NCBI GenBank assembly: GCA_963833585.1
Contig: CAWHYF010000005.1
Location: 310,001 to 374,000, forward strand
From: Bog-756 sp963833585
GTDB lineage: Bacteria > Actinomycetota > Acidimicrobiia > Acidimicrobiales > RAAP-2
Reading direction: 5' to 3'
DNA: 64,000 nt
The position numbers and the translations under genes are program-made. Positions 59,590 through 64,000 of this stretch are shown piece by piece. Every line of letters starts with the position of its first letter. Position 1 is the first letter of the stretch. The notes under the pieces were generated by a model that worked only from the letters and a program-made list of their open reading frames with translations, was not told the DNA's origin and did not search any database.

Positions 59590-60843
59590 CTATGGATTGA
59601 CTGTCAGCGTCAACGCCTGGACGGCCTGGGTCCTGTGCGAAAGGGTCGAATCTAGACACTTGATGATGATGGTGTACGTGCCAGCGTGCTTGGGCGTGCC
59701 GGAGATAAGGCCACTTCTCGACAGTGTGACGTTCCACGGCAAAGCGCCGCTTCCCTTCGGCTTGTACTTGTTCCAGGTGTAGGGCGGAGTTCCGCCGGTG
59801 GCCTGGAGCTGGAAGGAGTAGTGCTGACCGACCGTGGCAGCAGGTAGCGATGTGGTCATGATTTGGATGGGGCCACCGGGCACTGCGTAGGTGATGACTA
59901 CCTGGCCGTTTCCGGAGTTGACTCCGGTCTGCATGCTCGCGTTGGTCGCGGTGGGGTCGACGTAGCCAGAGCCCCCACCCCCAAATCCGCCAAAGAACCC
60001 AACGGAACCGACTATGGCACCGCCGCCACCGCCACCGAACCACCCGCCACCGCCGCCGCCCGCCCCTTGGCTCGAGGTTCTAGTGGTGGTTGGGCTCGTA
60101 AGATACGTACACGTGACCAAGCCACCGTTACCACCAGCTCCAGAGCTGCCGCTCATTGGTGCCGTGACCGTGGGCGGGCTAGTGGTGGGAAGATCAAAGC
60201 ATTCATAGTTCTGGCCAGGGCTCCCGCCCGCCGAGCTAGTGCCACCCGTCGCGCAGAGTCCGGCGTACGACGGGTCGCAAGCTGAGGGAGTGCCGGACGA
60301 ACCGCCGCCAGCGCCACCAGGATCTGCGGGATAGATCGAAGTTCCGCCCCCTCCGCCGGCGACAATAAGGCGATCAGCGAGGCCGTAAGAACCGCTGCGA
60401 ACGTCCGATGCGCCACCACCACCGCTCGCGCTTCCGTTGCCGGCCTGGCCGCCCCCGTTGAACCCGCCAGCGGCTCCGGTCGGGTCGCCACCGGCGTTAA
60501 CCTGCAGGGTCGTGCCAGGGAGTACCGTCAAGGTCCCCTCGGCCTCCCCCCCCTGCCCGCCCGGCGAGCTACCGCCCTGCGCCCCGCGGACATCGAAGGT
60601 CGCCTGAGTCACACCGGTCGGGACGGTCCAGCTCTGTGCACTGCCGTCCGCGCCGGTCGTGCCGTTGTACGAGCACGTCACGGTGGCAGTGCTCCCGGAG
60701 ACAACGGCGGGCGGGCACGCCAGAGGAGTCGTGGCTGACGCGACACCCGTGCCAACGGCGGCCAGAACAGCCACCCCGCTGCCGATGGAACCCGCCGCCA
60801 AGGCAAGAGCCGCTACACGGCTACCGATATGCACGAGTCTCAT
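59590..60843 (-). CDS. Secreted glycine-rich protein with C-terminal Ig-like domain
   Basis: A 417-aa exported protein. The signal sequence (MRLVHIGSRVAALALAAGSI onward) is followed by a domain rich in Gly-Gly runs from about residue 80 to 330 (GGGGGGWFGGGGGG), with scattered Cys and aromatic residues. The C-terminal 80 residues form a putative Ig/cadherin-like module (ATVGQHYSFQLQATGGTPPY, LISGTPKHAGTYTIII). GGAGG precedes the ATG at 60843. It is likely a cell-surface or matrix protein; ligand unknown. Confidence 0.8.
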   Translation of the reverse strand: MRLVHIGSRVAALALAAGSIGSGVAVLAAVGTGVASATTPLACPPAVVSGSTATVTCSYNGTTGADGSAQSWTVPTGVTQATFDVRGAQGGSSPGGQGGEAEGTLTVLPGTTLQVNAGGDPTGAAGGFNGGGQAGNGSASGGGGASDVRSGSYGLADRLIVAGGGGGTSIYPADPGGAGGGSSGTPSACDPSYAGLCATGGTSSAGGSPGQNYECFDLPTTSPPTVTAPMSGSSGAGGNGGLVTCTYLTSPTTTRTSSQGAGGGGGGWFGGGGGGAIVGSVGFFGGFGGGGSGYVDPTATNASMQTGVNSGNGQVVITYAVPGGPIQIMTTSLPAATVGQHYSFQLQATGGTPPYTWNKYKPKGSGALPWNVTLSRSGLISGTPKHAGTYTIIIKCLDSTLSHRTQAVQALTLTVNP

Positions 60844-61186
60844 AGAGGTCCTCCCTCGTCCGCCCACCGAGGGGGTTCGTGACCGCCTCAAGGGTCCCAC
60901 CGTTGACCCCGCCCAAAGACTTCCTAGCAGCAGACAGAGCAGGAAGCAATCAAGTTCTGTTAGGAGGGTGACAATGTCTTGGTAGATGGCCACCCTCGGC
61001 GTCTGCGTCCTTGGCTTCCCTCTCCTCTAGACCGATCAACAGAGCCGAAGCCGGGTGCCCCACATCACCGGCTGTGGGCGCGTTATCCGATCGCACGGCT
61101 GAGTGGTGCTAACGACTGCAAGCGTCATAGTGGGGCACCCCGAGTGGTAGCTGTTGGCTGGTCTTCTGACCAACAGGAGGAAGACC
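60844..61186. other. Gene-free stretch between surface protein and recombinase
   Basis: 343 bp holding the divergent promoters and an 11-bp perfect inverted repeat (61053-61063 and 61130-61140), listed separately. CTGTTGG/CCAACAG (61151-61157, 61170-61176) forms a further hairpin just before the recombinase ribosome site. No gene is seen. Confidence 0.5.
61053..61140. repeat. 11-bp inverted repeat enclosing 66 bp, upstream of recombinase
   Basis: GGGTGCCCCAC (61053-61063) is the exact reverse complement of GTGGGGCACCC (61130-61140). The pair lies 47 bp upstream of the tyrosine recombinase start. It could be a recombinase binding or attachment site or a folded leader; sequence alone does not decide. 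Confidence 0.55.
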
Positions 61187-62098
61187 ATGTCCATTCTCGA
61201 TTCGCCCTCGGCCACACTCGCCACCATTACCGAGGACCCACTCTTCGACGAAGGCCAGGTGGCTGCGGCGGCCTTCCTCGCCAGGTACAGCGGTCGGACG
61301 TTGGACGCCTACCGCTATGACCTGCGAACCTTCTTCCAGTGGGCTTCCGATGCCCATGTGGCTGTCCTGGAAGCCACACGCCCTCACATCGAGCTCTACC
61401 GGACCTCCATGGAACAGAGGAACCTCGCGCCGTCAACGATCGACCGCAGGTTGTCGACGGTCTGTGGCTTCTACCGCTTCGCCCACATCGACGGCCGGGT
61501 TGGGGCCAACCCGGCCCAGTACGTCAGACGGCCCAAGGTCCACCCCTCCGAGGGCCGAGGACTCGACCGCCGGGAGCTCGGAACGTTCCTCTTCACCGCC
61601 GAGCGGTTCGATCAGGACCACGCCGCCCTGGCCGTACTGCTCGGGCTCAACGGCCTCCGGGTGAGCGATGCCTGCGGGACCAACATCGAGGACCTCGCCT
61701 TCGATCGCGGGCACCGGACCCTCAGAATCATGGGCAAGGGAAACAAACCAGCGGTCATCCCCCTTGTTCCGAGGGCAGCCAGGACCATCGACATGGTCAT
61801 CGGGGAGCGGTCAGACGGTCCGATCCTTCGACGACAGGACGGGAGCCGTTTGGATCGACGCACCGCACACCGCTGGGTCCGGTCCATCGGCAAGCGGGCC
61901 GGGCTCGGGATCGTCTATCCCCACATGCTCCGGTCCGCCTTCATCATGGCCGCCCTCGAAGCCGGCGTTCCCCTTCGCGACGTCCAGATCGCGGCTCGCC
62001 ACGCCGATCCCAGGACGACAACGATCTATGACCGAAGGCGGGAGAACTTCGACCGCCACGCCGCTTACGTCGTGGTGGCGTTCGTGGCTGGTGGGTAA
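61187..62098 (+). CDS. Tyrosine recombinase/integrase
   Basis: A 303-aa integrase. The N-terminal SAM-like DNA-binding domain spans about residues 25-115 (SGRTLDAYRYDLRTFFQWAS). The catalytic residues are complete: R158 in GLNGLRVSDA, K184 in MGKGNK, H246 and R249 in PHMLR, H272 in ARHADPR, and nucleophile Y281 in TTTIYDR. ACAGGAGG precedes the ATG at 61187. It probably integrated the surrounding island and may use the tRNA-Val 3-prime end as its target. The size also fits Xer-like proteins of plasmids or islands. Confidence 0.93.
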   Translation: MSILDSPSATLATITEDPLFDEGQVAAAAFLARYSGRTLDAYRYDLRTFFQWASDAHVAVLEATRPHIELYRTSMEQRNLAPSTIDRRLSTVCGFYRFAHIDGRVGANPAQYVRRPKVHPSEGRGLDRRELGTFLFTAERFDQDHAALAVLLGLNGLRVSDACGTNIEDLAFDRGHRTLRIMGKGNKPAVIPLVPRAARTIDMVIGERSDGPILRRQDGSRLDRRTAHRWVRSIGKRAGLGIVYPHMLRSAFIMAALEAGVPLRDVQIAARHADPRTTTIYDRRRENFDRHAAYVVVAFVAGG

Positions 62099-62146
62099 AA
62101 GGGGACCTGTCTGTTCAGAGCTTCCCCATTCCGAGGGTGCGCTTTC

Positions 62147-62650
62147 TCAGCCTTCGGTCGGCACCAGTCGGACAAGCCGACGATCGGCAATCGAGGTAGC
62201 AACCTCCTCGACCGACCGCCCCGTCCGTTCTGCGGCAGCTCTGATGAAGATCAGCAGGGTAAAGAACGAGTAGATCCAAAGATCATCGGTCTGCCACCAA
62301 GCGGCGTCAGCCAGCAGGTCGGGATAGACGCCACCATGGATCATGGCGGCCGCGGAGATGGCGTACTTGCTCTTGTAGTGCTGATTCTTTCCGGAGAAGT
62401 GGTGCTCGGGAAGGAATCGCTCCCGGATGTTCTCGAAATCGATCGGTTCAGCCGTGGTGGCCCCGGACTCATCGATGGCATCGGAGGCGAGCTCAAGCAG
62501 CTCCTCGGCCGGAAAGGTGTTGTGTCGAATGTGTGACGCCCCGAGCTTCTCGAGTATCGGATCAACGTCCTGGCCAAAAGCTAGGCCGGCGAGGACGAGC
62601 TGAACTGCATCACTTCGATCCTCCGGCGTGGGCTGCTTCCTCGGCGCCAT
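62147..62650 (-). CDS. Hypothetical protein beside the integrase
   Basis: A 167-aa protein, MAPRKQPTPEDRSDAVQLVL onward. It is mostly helical, with one hydrophobic stretch (DLWIYSFFTLLIFIRAAAER) that is more likely a buried helix than a membrane anchor. A conserved-looking FLPEHHFSGKNQHYKSKYAI segment is rich in His/Lys. No family is recognised. It is convergent with the integrase, so it is likely island cargo. Function unknown. Confidence 0.68.
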   Translation of the reverse strand: MAPRKQPTPEDRSDAVQLVLAGLAFGQDVDPILEKLGASHIRHNTFPAEELLELASDAIDESGATTAEPIDFENIRERFLPEHHFSGKNQHYKSKYAISAAAMIHGGVYPDLLADAAWWQTDDLWIYSFFTLLIFIRAAAERTGRSVEEVATSIADRRLVRLVPTEG

Positions 62651-62688
62651 CACTCCCAGGCTAGATCCAAGGATTCAACTCTGCAGAT

Positions 62689-62901
62689 ATGGACCCCGAG
62701 CCGGTGTTCGGGGGAGGGTCGCTTTATCCGGCATACGGTTCATCCATGCCCGCTGTCCTGATCGGTGTAGGTGGTGTCCTGATCGTGCTCACGTTCCTCC
62801 TTGCCTTCACGATCTTCGGGGTGTTCTCCGCCGTGCTCGGAATCGCTTGTCTTGTGGTGGGCGCATTCATGCTCAGCCGACAGGGGCCGGGTGCGATGTG
62901 A
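62689..62901 (+). CDS. Small membrane protein (70 aa), tentative
   Basis: A short frame with two hydrophobic helices: MPAVLIGVGGVLIVLTFLLA and FGVFSAVLGIACLVVGAFML. No ribosome site precedes ATG 62689; an internal ATG at 62746, directly before the first helix, is an alternative start. It is divergent from the 62.1-kb gene. Function unknown. Confidence 0.45.
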   Translation: MDPEPVFGGGSLYPAYGSSMPAVLIGVGGVLIVLTFLLAFTIFGVFSAVLGIACLVVGAFMLSRQGPGAM

Positions 62902-63030
62902 CGGAGTCAGCGAGTGAACATCGATAACCGCCGCTGACCCGGCGATCTCGGGCACCAGCAGGTGAGCTTCAGTCCAAGTCGGCACTAGCCTCGCTATGCT
63001 CCCGCAACCTCCAAACACAAGGTACAAACA

Positions 63031-63053
63031 TTCCGACGCTCAGTTGTCGGGAA
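63031..63053 (-). terminator. Weak hairpin after dodecin gene
   Basis: TTCCGAC and GTCGGGAA form a stem with one bulged base and an 8-nt loop, 12 bp downstream of the dodecin stop on the minus strand. No T-run is seen. Confidence 0.3.
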
Positions 63054-63065
63054 CGTTGTCGGAGT

Positions 63066-63281
63066 TCAGTCGCCACCCTCGTACTTGAAAGAAACCTTCA
63101 CCCTGGCTCGATACGCCTTGACCTTCCCATCCTCGAGCTGGAGGTCGAGTTCAGCCACCTCGGCGATTCGAAGGTCACGCAACGACGCGCTGGCCTTGGC
63201 CACCGCCGCGCTGGCGGCCTTCTCCCAGGACTCCCCGCTCGTACCTACGAGTTCTATGACCTTGTACACGCTCTCGGCCAT
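63066..63281 (-). CDS. Dodecin (flavin-binding dodecamer)
   Basis: A 71-aa dodecin: MAESVYKVIELVGTSGESWE, the helix AASAAVAKASASLRDLRIAE and two strands ending VKVSFKYEGG. Dodecins assemble into hollow 12-mers that store FMN, riboflavin or, in some actinobacteria, CoA. GAGGAG lies before the ATG at 63281. The tryptophan that stacks on flavin in archaeal dodecin corresponds to the region VAELDLQL here and is not kept. Confidence 0.9.
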   Translation of the reverse strand: MAESVYKVIELVGTSGESWEKAASAAVAKASASLRDLRIAEVAELDLQLEDGKVKAYRARVKVSFKYEGGD

Positions 63282-63409
63282 GACAAGCTCCTCTCTCCTA
63301 GATGTTGCTTTAGACACTACGCCGACCTGGACGCTGCTTTCACCGGCGTGTCAGCAGATCCAGAAGGGAGGCTGATTGGTTCCGCCCAAAGCCGGTGGTA
63401 TGGGGCACC

Positions 63410-63673
63410 TCAGACGTGCGCGAACACCTCGCGGATCGTCACATTGAGCAGGGTGACCCCCGGCATTGGGGGCAGCGGATATTGAAGAGCCTTCTCTGCG
63501 TATTCCTTGGTCTCGAAGATCAGGACCGACGTTCCGATGCCGTCGATTGGCTCCAGCCAATAGCCGCTAACGATGCCCGGGGCGCGGGAAACCACGGCTT
63601 CCCTGGCTTCAGGAAGGAGGAGCCGCGCCTCCTCAGGATTCTCAACCTGGACGTTGGCAACGATGGCGTGCAT
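63410..63673 (-). CDS. Small ABM-like protein
   Basis: An 87-aa protein with a dimeric alpha/beta-barrel pattern: MHAIVANVQVENPEEARLLL, GIVSGYWLEPIDGIGTSVLI and FETKEYAEKALQYPLPP. GGAGGG lies five bases before the ATG. It resembles small antibiotic-biosynthesis-monooxygenase-like proteins. Function unknown. Confidence 0.75.
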   Translation of the reverse strand: MHAIVANVQVENPEEARLLLPEAREAVVSRAPGIVSGYWLEPIDGIGTSVLIFETKEYAEKALQYPLPPMPGVTLLNVTIREVFAHV

Positions 63674-63831
63674 TTGGTCCCTCCACTAGTGCTTCGGCAC
63701 GAATAGTACCGACTGGTCCCGAGCGGCAGGGTCCAGTTCGTCACGGAGACCCTGCGGCATCGCCGTGGGTATCCGACCCAACGGGCGTTCGGGGGCAGGA
63801 GGACCAACCAACAATAGGTATTCTGATCTGC

Positions 63832-64000
63832 GTGTCCGAACCTGCTGGTACGCCGGAAGAACTGGTTCTTGGGGGATTCCAGCCGGAGGATCGGGCAGTC
63901 GTCGTCAACGTTGAGTACAGGCACGATGACAGTCGTTTGGTAGCAGAACATGGCGACCTTGGACATGCCATCGTGCAGGTAGGATTCCCGGGGAAGTCGG
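63832..64000 (+). CDS. Start of an unidentified gene (runs off the window)
   Basis: A frame open to the window end begins with GTG at 63832 and reads PEELVLGGFQPEDRAVVVNV onward, with natural amino-acid composition. TATTCT (63819-63824) lies seven bases before the GTG, as in leaderless actinobacterial promoters. No family is recognised from the 56 visible residues. Confidence 0.4.
   Translation, partial: MSEPAGTPEELVLGGFQPEDRAVVVNVEYRHDDSRLVAEHGDLGHAIVQVGFPGKS

Noticed and set aside
61053..61140. Integron attC site
   Set aside because: The outer arms do not match the RYYYAAC/GTTRRRY consensus and the recombinase does not show the integron-specific insert.
1..64000. CRISPR array or cas genes
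   Set aside because: No regularly spaced short repeats and no Cas-like proteins were seen.

Overview
The window is GC-rich DNA from an actinobacterium, most likely a member of Acidimicrobiia or a related deep-branching class. The evidence is the gene content: a mycothiol ligase (mshC), an NADPH:F420 reductase (npdG), an InhA-like enoyl reductase, and a core gene order that matches the Mycobacterium thrS - HIT phosphorylase - pgsA - acyltransferase - pimA - pdxS - pdxT - yebC - ruvC - ruvA block. Placement at class level is an inference. It leans partly on two secreted proteins with GYW(L/V) repeats, and no marker gene such as rRNA is present.

Region 1 (1-16.2 kb, almost all minus strand) is the conserved housekeeping block. 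From right to left it holds npdG, mshC, thrS, an HIT hydrolase, a VOC protein, pgsA, a PIM-type acyltransferase, a triple-PAS diguanylate cyclase, a PimA-like glycosyltransferase, an M48 protease with a low-complexity N-terminus, a divergent marR/yceI pair, pdxS, pdxT, yebC, ruvC and the start of ruvA. Many junctions overlap by 4 bp or are only a few bases apart. The diguanylate cyclase and the VOC gene are the departures from the mycobacterial order.

Region 2 (16.2-40.3 kb) is metabolic and accessory chromosome. It holds fabI, two SnoaL-like proteins, an acyl-CoA-dehydrogenase-type flavin enzyme, an aldehyde dehydrogenase divergent from a tetR/nitronate-monooxygenase pair, and a peptide-type ABC importer whose fused double ATPase faces the permease and binding-protein genes. 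It continues with a GNAT protein, a beta-carbonic anhydrase remnant, an amidase, an LpdA-like reductase lacking one redox cysteine, a PIG-V-like mannosyltransferase, three SDR-type enzymes, a CMD protein, a DUF347 membrane protein and a large secreted FN3/GYWL-repeat protein.

Region 3 (40.3-49.4 kb) is loosely packed. It holds small proteins, a cupin pseudogene, a DUF3224 protein, a DUF6458 membrane protein, an orphan zinc-ribbon protein, and a tight operon of a ribbon-helix-helix regulator, a DUF4097 protein and a DrrAB-type ABC exporter. Twin GTGCCN5GGCAC operators lie upstream of that operon. A large polytopic membrane protein follows.

Region 4 (49.4-64 kb) is a genomic-island tract. Three direct repeats derived from the 3-prime half of a tRNA-Val(CAC) (49.43, 54.64 and 56.88 kb) mark integration boundaries. 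Between and beyond them are a second GYWL-repeat protein, a pentapeptide lipoprotein, small enzymes, a frameshifted ISL3 transposase, a frameshifted GAP-family gene, a TacAT-like toxin-antitoxin pair with its operator, a frameshifted IS110 element with a possible bridge-RNA region, a glycine-rich secreted protein, a tyrosine recombinase and a dodecin. No CRISPR array, rRNA or intact tRNA was seen.
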